NCBI RefSeq assembly: GCF_014639255.1
Contig: NZ_BMFV01000024.1
Coordinates: 1 to 64,000 of the forward strand
Direction of reading: 5' to 3'
Length of the DNA: 64,000 nt
Source: Pullulanibacillus pueri
GTDB taxonomy: Bacteria; Bacillota; Bacilli; Bacillales; Sporolactobacillaceae
In this document: in pieces, positions 36,093-45,001 of the stretch
Layout of the letters: the number at the start of each line of letters is the position of its first letter
Numbering within the stretch: the stretch's first letter is position 1
Notes under the pieces: model-generated
The model's input: only the letters and a program-made list of their open reading frames with translations
Told to the model about the DNA's origin: nothing
Database searches by the model: none
Made by a program: the position numbers and the translations under genes

Positions 36093-37028
36093 ATGAAGTG
36101 GTCGGAGGTTTCGATTCAAACAACACGTGATGCTGTTGAAGCAGTATCTAATATCCTCCATGAGGCCGGGGCTGGTGGGGTTGTTATCGAAGACCCAGAG
36201 GATTTGAATAAAAATTGGGAAGAACAATATGGTGAGATCTATGAACTGGATCCTGAAGATTACCCCACTGATGGAGTTATTGTCAAAGCCTATTTACCGG
36301 TAAATGACGATTTAGTCCCTAAAATTGATCAAATTAGAGGCGCTTTAAATCAATTAAAACTTCATGGATTCGATGAGGCACATAAGGTCACTTTGAATGA
36401 GGTTAATGAAGATGACTGGGCGGATGAATGGAAGAAGTACTATAAGCCTACTCGCATTACTGAACGATTAACGATAACGCCAACATGGGAAACATACGAA
36501 CCCATTAAAGAGAATGAATGTATCATTGAACTTGATCCTGGAATGGCCTTTGGGACAGGCACCCATCCGACGACCGTCCTCTGTTTGCAAATGATTGAAA
36601 AATACCTTACCCAAGGCAATCATGTTCTTGATGTTGGGACAGGCTCTGGCGTTCTAAGCATCGCTGCTGCGAAGTTAGGAGCTGAGTCTGTATTAGCTGT
36701 GGACCTCGATGATGTCGCTGTTCGTGTTGCTAGAGAAAATGTCAAACAAAATCACGTTGCGGATAAGGTGACACTTCAGCAGAACGATCTTGTCAAAGGA
36801 CTATCTGGAGATTATGATCTTATTGTCGCTAATATTTTGGCAGAGATCATTCTATTATTTACGGATGGTGCTTATTCACTTCTAAAGTCTGGTGGGAAAT
36901 TTATTGCTTCGGGGATTATCAAGAGAAAATATCCTGAGGTAGAACAAGCGCTATTATCCTCTGGCTTTACCATTCAAGAAACGGTAGAAGAGGAAGAGTG
37001 GATAGCGGTGGTTGCCCAAAAGCTTTAA
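36093..37028 (+). CDS. prmA: Ribosomal protein L11 methyltransferase
   Basis: A 311-aa PrmA. The N-terminal L11-binding domain includes NEDDWADEWKKYYKP; the SAM domain has PGMAFGTGTHPTTVLCL, DVGTGSGVLSIAA and the NPPF-like DLIVANILAEII. ATG at 36093 with GGAG upstream gives the exact family length; the frame opens 15 bases earlier. It is 17 bases after dnaJ. Confidence 0.96.
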   Translation: MKWSEVSIQTTRDAVEAVSNILHEAGAGGVVIEDPEDLNKNWEEQYGEIYELDPEDYPTDGVIVKAYLPVNDDLVPKIDQIRGALNQLKLHGFDEAHKVTLNEVNEDDWADEWKKYYKPTRITERLTITPTWETYEPIKENECIIELDPGMAFGTGTHPTTVLCLQMIEKYLTQGNHVLDVGTGSGVLSIAAAKLGAESVLAVDLDDVAVRVARENVKQNHVADKVTLQQNDLVKGLSGDYDLIVANILAEIILLFTDGAYSLLKSGGKFIASGIIKRKYPEVEQALLSSGFTIQETVEEEEWIAVVAQKL

Positions 37029-37045
37029 GGAAGGGTGGGGACATC

Positions 37046-37813
37046 ATGCAACGTTATTTTGTTCCTGATATCAATTTTGAAGACGATACTGTACGCATTG
37101 AAGGTGAGGATGCCCGTCATATTCAAAAAGTGATGCGGATGTCTCCGAATGATCAAGTCATTGTCTGTAATTTTTCAGAAGAAGCCTTTTTATGTGTTAT
37201 TTCAACCCTTCAAGGGCCAGCAGGCGAGGTCATAGCGATAGTGAAAGAAAAGCTTGCGACGCCAACAGAGATGCCCATCAATGTGACGATCGTCCAAGGC
37301 TTAGTAAAAGGGGATAAGCTTGATTGGGTCGTTCAGAAAGGGACAGAACTAGGGGCTGCTAGCTTCATTCCTTTTCAAGCGGAACGCTCAGTTGTCAAGT
37401 GGGATGGCGGAGCCAAGATCAGTCGTAAACGAGAACGGCTTGAGAAAATAGCTAAGGAAGCAGCTGAACAAGCCCATCGCTTGAAAGTCCCTAGTGTTCG
37501 TGGTCCGCTTTCACTTGAAGAGGTTATTAAGGAAAGTGAGCAATATGATGCTTGTCTTGTTGCTTATGAAGAAGAAGCCAAGCAGGGGAAGCAATCAGGA
37601 TTACCGACTTTATTAGAGCGCCTGCCAAGGGGCGCTTCACTACTGGCCATAATCGGCCCTGAAGGGGGCCTTTCAGAAAGAGAGGTCCAAGCCTTGCAGG
37701 CTCATGGGTTTATGGCCTGCGGTTTAGGTCGTCGCATACTAAGAGCAGAGACGGCTTCGCTCTATTTACTATCCGCACTATCATTTTATTATGAATTACA
37801 AAGAGGTGAGTGA
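37046..37813 (+). CDS. rsmE: 16S rRNA m3U1498 methyltransferase RsmE
   Basis: A 255-aa SPOUT methyltransferase with N-terminal PUA-like region (GEDARHIQKVMRM) and the C-terminal knot (IIGPEGGLSEREV, GLGRRILRAETASLYLLSA). GGTGGGG precedes the ATG. The stop is 1 base before mtaB. Confidence 0.96.
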   Translation: MQRYFVPDINFEDDTVRIEGEDARHIQKVMRMSPNDQVIVCNFSEEAFLCVISTLQGPAGEVIAIVKEKLATPTEMPINVTIVQGLVKGDKLDWVVQKGTELGAASFIPFQAERSVVKWDGGAKISRKRERLEKIAKEAAEQAHRLKVPSVRGPLSLEEVIKESEQYDACLVAYEEEAKQGKQSGLPTLLERLPRGASLLAIIGPEGGLSEREVQALQAHGFMACGLGRRILRAETASLYLLSALSFYYELQRGE

Positions 37814-37814
37814 C

Positions 37815-39161
37815 ATGCCATCAGTTGCTTTTCATACCCTAGGCTGTAAAGTCAATCATTATGAAACAGAAGCGATCTGGCAACTCTTTCAATCTCATGG
37901 ATATGAAAGAAAAGATTTTGAGACAAGTGCAGATGTTTATGTAGTCAATACGTGTACAGTAACGAATACTGGAGATAAAAAAAGCCGCCAAGTAATTCGG
38001 CGGGCGATTAGAAAAAACCCGAATGCGGTTATCTGTGTGACGGGGTGCTATGCACAAACATCACCAGCGGAAGTAATGGCGATTCCGGGAGTCGATATTG
38101 TCGTTGGGACTCAGGACCGTGAGAAGATGCTCGGCTATATTGAAGAGTATAAAACGGAACGTGAACCGATCAATGGTGTGTCCAATATAATGAAGGCAAA
38201 AGTGTATGAAGAACTAGAAGTCCCGGCCTTTACTGATAGAACTCGGGCATCCCTTAAGATTCAAGAAGGGTGCAATAACTTCTGTACCTTCTGTATTATT
38301 CCGTGGGCACGTGGGCTCTTACGCTCTCGTAAACCAGAAGCTGTCCTCGAACAAGCCCAACAGCTTGTCGATGCTGGCTATAAGGAAATTGTCTTAACAG
38401 GCATTCATACCGCTGGTTATGGAGAGGATATGAAGGATTATAATTTTGCTCAGCTTTTAAGGGATCTAGAAGCGAAGGTAAAAGGTGTGACCCGTTTACG
38501 GATTTCTTCAATAGAAGCAAGTCAAGTCACTGATGAAGTGGTTGATGTGATTAATAACTCAAAATTAATTGCCCGTCATCTTCATATCCCATTACAATCC
38601 GGTTCAGATTCAGTCTTGAAACGGATGAGAAGGAAATATTCAACGGCTTTCTATGCTGAGAAAATTAAGGCTCTTAAGAAGGCTTTGCCGGATTTTGCGT
38701 TGACTTCAGATGTTATTGTAGGTTTTCCTGGGGAAACTGAAGAGGAATTCCAAGAAACTTATAATTTTATTCGTGAGTTAAAATTTGCCGAGCTTCACGT
38801 TTTTCCTTATTCACAACGTACGGGAACACCTGCTGCGCGGATGGATAATCAAGTACCAGATGAGGTTAAACATGAACGTGTGCGCAAATTAATCACGTTA
38901 TCTAATCAGTTAGCAAAGGAATATGCTTCTAAGTATGAGGATGAAGTGTTGGAAGTTATCCCTGAGGAACCCTTTAAAAAGGATGTAACCACAGGAGAAT
39001 GGGTAGGCTATACGGATAATTATCTTAAAGTGCGTTTTCCAGCGACTCCTGAAATGGAAGGAAAGCTCGTACGGGTTAAAATTACAAAAGCGGGCTATCC
39101 TTATAGTCAGGGGCAATTTGTCCGCGTAATGGATGAAGAAAAGGCTCAGCAAGTTATATAA
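37815..39161 (+). CDS. mtaB: tRNA ms2t6A37 methylthiotransferase MtaB
   Basis: A 448-aa methylthiotransferase. UPF0004 domain with HTLGCKVNHYETEAIW, CTVTNTGDKKSRQ and CVTGCYAQ cysteines; radical SAM motif CNNFCTFCIIPWARG; C-terminal TRAM domain (about 380-445). It converts t6A to ms2t6A at position 37 of tRNA-Lys. ATG follows AGAGGTGAGTGAC. Confidence 0.96.
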   Translation: MPSVAFHTLGCKVNHYETEAIWQLFQSHGYERKDFETSADVYVVNTCTVTNTGDKKSRQVIRRAIRKNPNAVICVTGCYAQTSPAEVMAIPGVDIVVGTQDREKMLGYIEEYKTEREPINGVSNIMKAKVYEELEVPAFTDRTRASLKIQEGCNNFCTFCIIPWARGLLRSRKPEAVLEQAQQLVDAGYKEIVLTGIHTAGYGEDMKDYNFAQLLRDLEAKVKGVTRLRISSIEASQVTDEVVDVINNSKLIARHLHIPLQSGSDSVLKRMRRKYSTAFYAEKIKALKKALPDFALTSDVIVGFPGETEEEFQETYNFIRELKFAELHVFPYSQRTGTPAARMDNQVPDEVKHERVRKLITLSNQLAKEYASKYEDEVLEVIPEEPFKKDVTTGEWVGYTDNYLKVRFPATPEMEGKLVRVKITKAGYPYSQGQFVRVMDEEKAQQVI

Positions 39162-39170
39162 TGAGGGATA

Positions 39171-39201
39171 TAGGAGAGGCTCTTGGAGTCTCTCTTTTTG
39201 A
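39171..39201 (+). terminator. Terminator after mtaB
   Basis: AGAGGCTC pairs with GAGTCTCT (one G-T pair) around TTG, followed by CTTTTTG. Confidence 0.8.
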
Positions 39202-39273
39202 AAGCTCAGAAGTATAAGCTGCAGAAGGAATGAAGCGTACCCCTTTTTTCTAAAATCTAAGGAGGTAAGAGGG

Positions 39274-39927
39274 ATGAGTCAGATAGCAAAGTACATTGAT
39301 CACACTGCACTTAAACCTGATATCAAGCGACATGACATTATAAAACTTTGTGAGGAAGCTAAAGCGTATGAATTTGCTTCAGTTTGTGTCAATCCCTTTT
39401 GGGTAAAAACAGCAGCTGAGCTACTAGCCGAGAGTCCAGTTAAAGTCTGTACCGTCATTGGCTTTCCTTTAGGTGCTAACACGACGGAGACTAAGGTTTA
39501 TGAGACGGTGAATGCTATTCAAAACGGTGCCGAAGAAATTGATATGGTGATCAATATTGGTGCATTAAAGGATGACCAACAGGAGCTTGTAAAAGAAGAA
39601 ATTGAGGCGGTTGTGGAAGCTACAGAAGAACGCGCGATTGTTAAGGTGATATTAGAAACCTGTTTACTCACATCTGAAGAAATAGAAACCGCATCTCGAT
39701 TATCGAAAGAGGCGGGAGCGCACTTTGTGAAAACGTCGACGGGTTTTTCATCTGGTGGCGCAACGATTGAGGCTGTTAAATTAATGCGCGCGACTGTCGG
39801 AGATCTTATGGGTGTCAAGGCCTCTGGCGGGATTCGGGATTTGGAAACAGCCCAGGCCATGATTGATGCAGGAGCAAGTCGTATTGGGGCAAGTAGCGGC
39901 GTCTCAATTGTAAAAGCAGAAGAATAA
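39274..39927 (+). CDS. deoC: Deoxyribose-phosphate aldolase
   Basis: A 217-aa class I aldolase splitting deoxyribose 5-phosphate to glyceraldehyde 3-phosphate and acetaldehyde. The Schiff-base Lys is in [15 protein letters not shown], the second Lys in [14 protein letters not shown], and Asp in [20 protein letters not shown] precedes the ATG. It stands alone between terminators, away from pyrimidine phosphorylase genes. Confidence 0.96.
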   Translation: MSQIAKYIDHTALKPDIKRHDIIKLCEEAKAYEFASVCVNPFWVKTAAELLAESPVKVCTVIGFPLGANTTETKVYETVNAIQNGAEEIDMVINIGALKDDQQELVKEEIEAVVEATEERAIVKVILETCLLTSEEIETASRLSKEAGAHFVKTSTGFSSGGATIEAVKLMRATVGDLMGVKASGGIRDLETAQAMIDAGASRIGASSGVSIVKAEE

Positions 39928-39949
39928 TGAAACAAATCTATTTAAGGAA

Positions 39950-39986
39950 AAAGACCCAACGATAATGGATTATCGTGGGTCTTTGT
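39950..39986. terminator. Bidirectional terminator, overlapping a gene end
   Basis: AAAGACCCAaCGATAA (39950-39965) pairs with TTATCG-TGGGTCTTT (39970-39984). The 3' arm encodes the last residues and stop of the minus-strand gene that ends at 39970. Confidence 0.85.
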
Positions 39987-40302
39987 TGGTTTGTGGACTC
40001 TTTTCATAGTGAGTATAGGGCAGTCTTGAGAGTATGACAGGATCAGAAAGTCGGGTATTGGGAAGCTCCTGGACGCCGCCTTCCGGTATCGATGACTTTG
40101 TCTGTTCATTGGTGCTGGGGGCATTAATTGATGGCTTTTCAATAAAAGTGCGCTTAGGCATCTTAGAAGCGATAGGTTGAACATCCTTATTCAGATGCTC
40201 CTTAGAGGTCCCAGGAATAAGGATACAAGTGATGATGAATAAACATCCCAAGGCGAGGATGCATCCTAAAGTGAAAAATGATCTCCGATTTTTTCGCCTC
40301 AT
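39970..40302 (-). CDS. Small membrane-anchored protein of unknown function
   Basis: A 110-aa protein not recognised. Basic N-terminus RRKNRRSFF, one membrane helix (LGCILALGCLFIITCILI, about 10-27), then a Pro/Ser/Thr/Lys-rich extracellular tail with no Cys. ATG at 40302 follows GGAGGAG. Its stop lies 32 bases downstream of yqeW on the same strand, so the two may form one transcript. Confidence 0.6.
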   Translation of the reverse strand: MRRKNRRSFFTLGCILALGCLFIITCILIPGTSKEHLNKDVQPIASKMPKRTFIEKPSINAPSTNEQTKSSIPEGGVQELPNTRLSDPVILSRLPYTHYEKSPQTNKDPR

Positions 40303-40334
40303 ACAATACTCCTCCATAATTTTTACGGCTTATT

Positions 40335-41261
40335 TTAAATAGGTTTTAACCGTCTTTCAACCCACTGACCATAGAGGTTTGCGAAGGGCAGAGCAAGTAA
40401 AGCCGTGATGATATTAAAGATAATAGAGCTGTACGCCAACTGTGAATCTGGCTCTGAAACAAAGGTGAGTATGAATGATGTAAATAGAGAAATAAACGGA
40501 ACGAAAAGAATGGCCCCGAATAAATTAAAAAGGGTATGAGTATAGGCTGTCCAACGTGCTGCTGAAGTACTATCGATACAAGCAATTAAAGCCGTAGTGC
40601 ATGTTCCGATATTTGCTCCAATCATGATACAAATGGCAGAGTCAAGTGCCAAACTGCCATGATTAATAAAGCCCATCGCAATTAAAATTGTGGCCGAACT
40701 GGATTGGCACAATGTTGAAAATAATGCTCCAAACAAGAGGCTAGCGCCTATGGAATGGTTTACCATAAGGAGGATGTTATTAATGACCTCAACGCTTTGT
40801 AGAGGCTCAGCAAGCTTGTTAAACCCGTCCATAGATATAAATATACAGCCGATACCAAAAAGCACCGTTCCGATGACAAACGTTCGCTGGAAAGGAAGAA
40901 AAATAAGGAATATCCCAAAGGCCAACAGAATAAATTTTAATTCGCCAATATCAAATGTTGCGATGAGCCCTGTCACTGTTGTCCCGATATTGGCTCCTAA
41001 GATGATCCCTATAGTTTGTCTGAATTGCAGGAGACCTGTCATGGTTAAACTGATGACAATTACAGTGACGAGGGAGCTGCTCTGTAATAAAGCCGTTGAG
41101 AGTGTACCTACAATAAGTCCTTTTATTGGATGATCCGTCATGTGGTAGAGAAGCTTTTTAATGCCAGTTTCTGAAATGTTTTTAAATCCAGTTTTCATGA
41201 CTGTCATTCCAAACAAGAATATCGTAATATAAATAATGAAAGACGTTAAGATCTGGTACAT
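40335..41261 (-). CDS. yqeW: Na/Pi cotransporter family protein YqeW
   Basis: A 308-aa (312 from GTG 41273) polytopic protein with the two inverted Na/Pi_cotrans repeats: LSTALLQSSSLVTVIVISL with GANIGTTVTGLIA, and LFSTLCQSSSATILIAMG with GANIGTCTTALIA. The QSSS motifs are the phosphate/sodium site. The C-terminal PhoU-like region seen in longer members is absent. The place after mtaB/deoC matches B. subtilis yqeW. The start is uncertain between ATG 41261 (GGGTG upstream) and GTG 41273. Confidence 0.92.
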   Translation of the reverse strand: MYQILTSFIIYITIFLFGMTVMKTGFKNISETGIKKLLYHMTDHPIKGLIVGTLSTALLQSSSLVTVIVISLTMTGLLQFRQTIGIILGANIGTTVTGLIATFDIGELKFILLAFGIFLIFLPFQRTFVIGTVLFGIGCIFISMDGFNKLAEPLQSVEVINNILLMVNHSIGASLLFGALFSTLCQSSSATILIAMGFINHGSLALDSAICIMIGANIGTCTTALIACIDSTSAARWTAYTHTLFNLFGAILFVPFISLFTSFILTFVSEPDSQLAYSSIIFNIITALLALPFANLYGQWVERRLKPI

Positions 41262-41345
41262 AGATTGTATCACCCATTGCTATTCTATTGGACAAGGCAG
41301 GACTTCATGACAAGTTTGTACTACCGGAATTGGAGTGTGAGCGAG

Positions 41346-41750
41346 ATGGCAGTAACAACAACCGTTAGAGTGCGATTTAGTGAGACGGATGCCATTGGGC
41401 ATGTCAACAATGTCAGTTATTTTATTTATATCGAGCAAGCGCGTGTTGATTTTTTAAAATTTCTTAGCATCAGCATCAACACGTCTGATGAACACATCAA
41501 GGCAGCGGTTGTTTCTGTCTCATGTGATTTTTTTAGTCAAGCTTTTTTTGATGATGAGCTCGACATTAACACATTAGTTGAAAAGATTGGGAGCAAGAGT
41601 CTCACACTGAGGCATGTGATTTATCATTCCGATACAAAGAAAAAGATTGCTGAAGGGAAATCGGTGGTCGTGCTTCTTGATGTGAAGCAGAATAGGAGTG
41701 TTGCTCTTCCAGAGAGTTGGATCGATAAGATGAAAGAACATCTTGTTTAA
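41346..41750 (+). CDS. Acyl-CoA thioesterase, 4HBT hot-dog fold
   Basis: A 134-aa hot-dog protein with VRFSETDAIGHVNNVSYF (catalytic Asp and the HVNN turn) and YIEQARVDFL, as in YbgC/FadM thioesterases. ATG at 41346, with GGAG upstream. The in-frame stretch before it is unlike the family. The substrate is unknown. Confidence 0.87.
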   Translation: MAVTTTVRVRFSETDAIGHVNNVSYFIYIEQARVDFLKFLSISINTSDEHIKAAVVSVSCDFFSQAFFDDELDINTLVEKIGSKSLTLRHVIYHSDTKKKIAEGKSVVVLLDVKQNRSVALPESWIDKMKEHLV

Positions 41751-41897
41751 ATAGCTCCAAAATGAAAGGGGTTCCATGTTTTGGTTTAGTGTAAATAGTG
41801 TACAACTTTGTTAACATAAAAAAAGATTTTTAAATGGTGTCCCTTGAAGGAATATAGTTTTTGCTCAATTTTGGATGAATCAATTCGTAGGATTCAG

Positions 41898-41926
41898 TTG
41901 ACCAAAGGTCGGGTTTCGTATATAAT
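41898..41926 (+). promoter_or_regulatory. Promoter of rpsU-yqeY
   Basis: TTGACC (41898-41903), 17-base spacer, TATAAT (41921-41926). This gives a leader of about 118 nt before rpsU. Confidence 0.85.
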
Positions 41927-41986
41927 GGCAATCGACATCGTATTTTGAAAAGGTGTTATAAAGGCATATAAAATACGAGTCGCGCT

Positions 41987-42014
41987 AAAGGATTAACGGA
42001 AAACCGCATCCTTT
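41987..42014 (+). promoter_or_regulatory. Hairpin in the rpsU leader
   Basis: AAAGGAT (41987-41993) pairs with ATCCTTT (42008-42014) and CGG with CCG inside, followed by TAG. It could be an attenuator or a protein-binding leader. Confidence 0.5.
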
Positions 42015-42050
42015 TAGAAGCGTTTGCTTTTTGGAGGGAGGGAAACACAG

Positions 42051-42224
42051 ATGGTTGAAACAAAGGTACGCAAGAATGAAACCATAGAAGATGCACTACG
42101 TCGTTTTAAGCGTTCAGTAGCTAAGTCAGGCACCATGGCCGAGGTTAAGAAGCGCCGACACTATGAAAAGCCTAGTGTTAAGCGCAAGCATAAATCTGAG
42201 GCTGCGCGGAAACGCCGCAAATAA
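42051..42224 (+). CDS. rpsU: 30S ribosomal protein S21
   Basis: A 57-aa very basic S21 ([37 protein letters not shown]). ATG 42051 follows GGAGGGAGGG. Its own promoter and leader lie upstream; yqeY follows 15 bases later. Confidence 0.97.
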   Translation: MVETKVRKNETIEDALRRFKRSVAKSGTMAEVKKRRHYEKPSVKRKHKSEAARKRRK

Positions 42225-42239
42225 TAAAGGGGTGTACTG

Positions 42240-42683
42240 ATGACTCTTTTAGATCAATTGGCTGCAGATATGAAAGAAGCCATGAAGAAGAAAGATAAAG
42301 AACGTTTGTCTACTATTCGTTTTCTTAAATCTTCTCTTCAAAATGAAGCGATTCATCTCGGTAAGGATCTTTCTGAGGATGAAATACTGGTTGTGTTATC
42401 TAGAGAACTCAAACAGAGGAAAGACTCCCTCCAAGAGTTTGAGAAAGCAGAGCGCCAGGATTTAGCTGATAAAGTGACGAAAGAAATTGAAGTCCTTGAA
42501 GGTTATATGCCAGAGCAATTATCTGAAGATGAACTAAGCCAAATTGTTGATGAAACGCTTGTAGAGGTTGGCGCAAAAACGAAATCCGATATGGGTAAGG
42601 TCATGAAAGCCATCATGCCTAAAGTTCAAGGCCGAGCGGATGGAAGTCAAGTGAAAAACCTAGTACAAGCACGCTTATCATAA
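42240..42683 (+). CDS. yqeY: GatB/YqeY domain-containing protein
   Basis: A 147-aa protein of the YqeY family, related to the tail domain of GatB ([36 protein letters not shown]). Possibly tRNA-binding; role unproven. AAAGGGGTG precedes the ATG; it is coupled to rpsU as in other Bacilli. Confidence 0.95.
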   Translation: MTLLDQLAADMKEAMKKKDKERLSTIRFLKSSLQNEAIHLGKDLSEDEILVVLSRELKQRKDSLQEFEKAERQDLADKVTKEIEVLEGYMPEQLSEDELSQIVDETLVEVGAKTKSDMGKVMKAIMPKVQGRADGSQVKNLVQARLS

Positions 42684-42699
42684 AGTATATATCATTTTT

Positions 42700-42731
42700 A
42701 AGACCGCTAAGATTGGCTTGGCGGTCTTTTA
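42700..42731 (+). terminator. Terminator after yqeY
   Basis: AAGACCGC (42700-42707) pairs with GCGGTCTT (42721-42728), then TTAGTTTTTT. Confidence 0.85.
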
Positions 42732-42852
42732 GTTTTTTCAAAGAATATGAGTTGTTTTGAGATGGAAAGGTTTAGTGAAAAAATTTCCTTGTTTAATGAG
42801 GACTCGGCAGAAGCTTAGTTTTCTATGCGCATGTCCACACGATATGAATTTT

Positions 42853-42880
42853 TGAAACCTTTTTCAAAGAGAAGCGTATA
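42853..42880 (+). promoter_or_regulatory. SigW-type promoter of floA
   Basis: TGAAAC (42853-42858), a 16-base spacer and CGTATA (42875-42880) match the SigW consensus exactly. In B. subtilis yqeZ-yqfA-yqfB is a known SigW operon. Confidence 0.88.
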
Positions 42881-42913
42881 TCATTATAGGTCGATCAATT
42901 AGGAGGAGAGTTT

Positions 42914-43900
42914 ATGGGGGGTATACCTGAAGCTGCTATCGTTTTATTTATTGCGATTGTGGTCATTATTGTATTAGCAATATTCTTTACGTTTGTTCCT
43001 ATTATGCTTTGGATTTCGGCTCTTGCTGCCGGAGTGCGAATAGGTATTTTTACTTTGGTAGGGATGCGTCTGCGACGAGTTGTGCCACGTCGCGTGATTA
43101 ATCCGTTAATAAAGGCTGTAAAAGCAGGTTTGCAAATCAATACGAATCAATTAGAAAGTCATTATTTAGCAGGTGGGAATGTCGACCGGGTTGTCAATGC
43201 CTTGATCGCAGCTCATCGTGCGAATATTGAATTAAGTTTTGAAAGATGTGCCGCTATTGATTTGGCGGGGAGAAATGTTTTAGAAGCTGTCCAAATGAGT
43301 GTTAATCCAAAAGTTATTGAAACACCTTTTATTTCGGGTGTGGCGATGGACGGTATCGAGGTTAAAGCGAAAGCCAGAATTACTGTTCGAGCCAATATAG
43401 ACCGCCTCGTGGGTGGTGCTGGTGAAGAAACCATCATTGCACGGGTTGGTGAAGGGATCGTCAGTACTTTAGGATCATCAGATAGTCATAAAAAGGTGTT
43501 GGAAAATCCAGATCTTATTTCTAAGACCGTTTTAAGCAAAGGCTTGGATTCAGGAACAGCCTTTGAAATTCTTTCGATCGATATTGCCGACGTCGATATA
43601 GGCAAGAACATTGGGGCTCATTTACAAACCGAACAGTCTGAAGCTGATAAGAACATTGCACAAGCTAAGGCTGAAGAGCGTCGAGCAATGGCTGTTGCTC
43701 AAGAGCAGGAAATGAAAGCACGTGTTGAAGAGATGCGGGCGAAAGTAGTAGAGGCTGAAGCTGAGGTGCCTATGGCAATGGCTCAAGCTCTTAGAGAAGG
43801 TAAAATGGGTGTCATGGACTATATGAATTATAACAATATTAAAGCAGATACAAACATGAGAAATTCTCTTGGGGACATGAATGACAGTGACACTGAATAA
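42914..43900 (+). CDS. floA: Flotillin-like protein FloA
   Basis: A 328-aa FloA/YqfA. An N-terminal hairpin or membrane segment (about 5-50) is followed by the SPFH-like domain and an Ala/Glu-rich coiled region ([20 protein letters not shown]). It organises membrane microdomains and is induced by cell-envelope stress. AGGAGGAG precedes the ATG. Its usual NfeD-like partner gene yqeZ is not upstream. Confidence 0.96.
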   Translation: MGGIPEAAIVLFIAIVVIIVLAIFFTFVPIMLWISALAAGVRIGIFTLVGMRLRRVVPRRVINPLIKAVKAGLQINTNQLESHYLAGGNVDRVVNALIAAHRANIELSFERCAAIDLAGRNVLEAVQMSVNPKVIETPFISGVAMDGIEVKAKARITVRANIDRLVGGAGEETIIARVGEGIVSTLGSSDSHKKVLENPDLISKTVLSKGLDSGTAFEILSIDIADVDIGKNIGAHLQTEQSEADKNIAQAKAEERRAMAVAQEQEMKARVEEMRAKVVEAEAEVPMAMAQALREGKMGVMDYMNYNNIKADTNMRNSLGDMNDSDTE

Positions 43901-43955
43901 GCAAGCAAGGAGTTATCGCTTTGTTCGTTTCCACCTATTAAGGAGGGCATACTAG

Positions 43956-44408
43956 ATGTCTGCTTTTATTACAATTGCGATTATGGTTGTTGTTTGGGCG
44001 TTTATAGGAAGTGCAAAAGCGATGAAGGGGAAGAAAAATGAAGAGGTTTCCCATCCAAAGCCTTCTTTTGGCGTTCCTCTCGACGCAAGAGAAGAGCCTG
44101 GGCAGAGGCTTATTGAACGAGAGGTTCCCTACTTTTCATCGTATGAGGATCAGAAGAAGACGGCGGATTTTATTCCTGATGATGATCCCCCGGTCTTAAT
44201 GGATGAACCGAAAGAAGAATGGGTCCAACCAACCGTCCGTCGACAAGTCGGATCGTCCCCTTTAGTGAGTCCGTCTAAAAAAAGAAAATCAACCGCTCAT
44301 TTTAAGCTCAATCAAAAGAAAATGGCTGAAGCGGTCCTATTAGCTGAGGTTTTAGACCGCCCACGCGCGCTTAAACCTTTTGGAAAAGATAGACGCATTT
44401 CAAGGTAA
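43956..44408 (+). CDS. Unknown protein with N-terminal membrane helix
   Basis: A 150-aa protein with a membrane anchor (FITIAIMVVVWAFIGSA, about 4-20), a long, mostly polar, disordered, Pro/Asp/Glu-rich middle and a basic C-terminal helix (KKRKSTAHFKLNQKKMAEAV). It lies where B. subtilis has the small yqfB of the SigW operon but is much larger. AAGGAGGG precedes the ATG. It is probably co-transcribed with floA from the SigW promoter and ends at a strong terminator. Confidence 0.65.
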   Translation: MSAFITIAIMVVVWAFIGSAKAMKGKKNEEVSHPKPSFGVPLDAREEPGQRLIEREVPYFSSYEDQKKTADFIPDDDPPVLMDEPKEEWVQPTVRRQVGSSPLVSPSKKRKSTAHFKLNQKKMAEAVLLAEVLDRPRALKPFGKDRRISR

Positions 44409-44419
44409 AAAAACTCAAG

Positions 44420-44460
44420 GCTGTTTTGGTATGTCTAATGGCATACCGAAACAGCTTTTT
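44420..44460 (+). terminator. Terminator of the floA operon
   Basis: A 14-bp stem GCTGTTTTGGTATG (44420-44433) / CATACCGAAACAGC (44442-44455) with one G-T pair, then TTTTT. Confidence 0.9.
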
Positions 44461-44704
44461 AATTTTGATAATAGAAAAGCTGTGCTTGTTAATGAACAAG
44501 GCGCCAAAGGTGAATCAGTAGTGCTGAGTGTTGAAGGACAAGAAAAAGGCTGTACTGCAAACTCCAATTCGAAAAGTGCTTGCCTGCTTTTTTCTTTGAT
44601 ATAACTTAAAAAGCCAAAACATAAACTTTATAATCAGTGACTTGTGAAACGGAGTGATACTCCGGGAACTTTATTCATAAAGTGGTTAGTAGAGGTGGTG
44701 GACT

Positions 44705-44995
44705 TTGGCGAGCAGGAAATGGAAAAACCAATTAAAAACGTGGTTTGCTAATCATACTGATTTACCTTCAGATATTGTATTAGACCTTCCGAGAATTACA
44801 CTCATTGGTCAATTACATATTTATATAGAAAATCACAGAGGCGTGCTGGCATTTTCTAACGATGAACTTCGGCTATCCCTAGAAGTAGGGCAGCTTTTGA
44901 TCCATGGACATAACTTTGTTCTTAAAACCATTCTACCTGAAGAAATCTTACTAGAAGGAACTATTCAGAAGGTAGAATTTATTGAATCGAGGTGA
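44705..44995 (+). CDS. yqfC: Sporulation protein YqfC
   Basis: A 96-aa protein of the YabP/YqfC family (DLPRITLIGQLHIYIENHRG, LEVGQLLIHGHNF). YqfC is made in the mother cell under SigE. TTG start after GAGGTGGTGGACT. yqfD follows 6 bases later. No clear SigE promoter was found in the preceding 300 bases. Confidence 0.93.
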   Translation: MASRKWKNQLKTWFANHTDLPSDIVLDLPRITLIGQLHIYIENHRGVLAFSNDELRLSLEVGQLLIHGHNFVLKTILPEEILLEGTIQKVEFIESR

Positions 44996-45001
44996 TAGGA
45001 A

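Noticed and set aside
39519-39935. 138-codon ORF antisense to deoC
   Set aside because: A shadow of a well-supported enzyme gene; low-complexity Ser/Ala/Ile translation and no RBS.
40690-41133. 147-codon ORF antisense to yqeW
   Set aside because: yqeW has clear Na/Pi motifs; the antisense frame has no recognisable features.
44380-44604. 74-codon ORF after the 150-aa gene
   Set aside because: It runs through the strong terminator at 44420-44460 and has no RBS.
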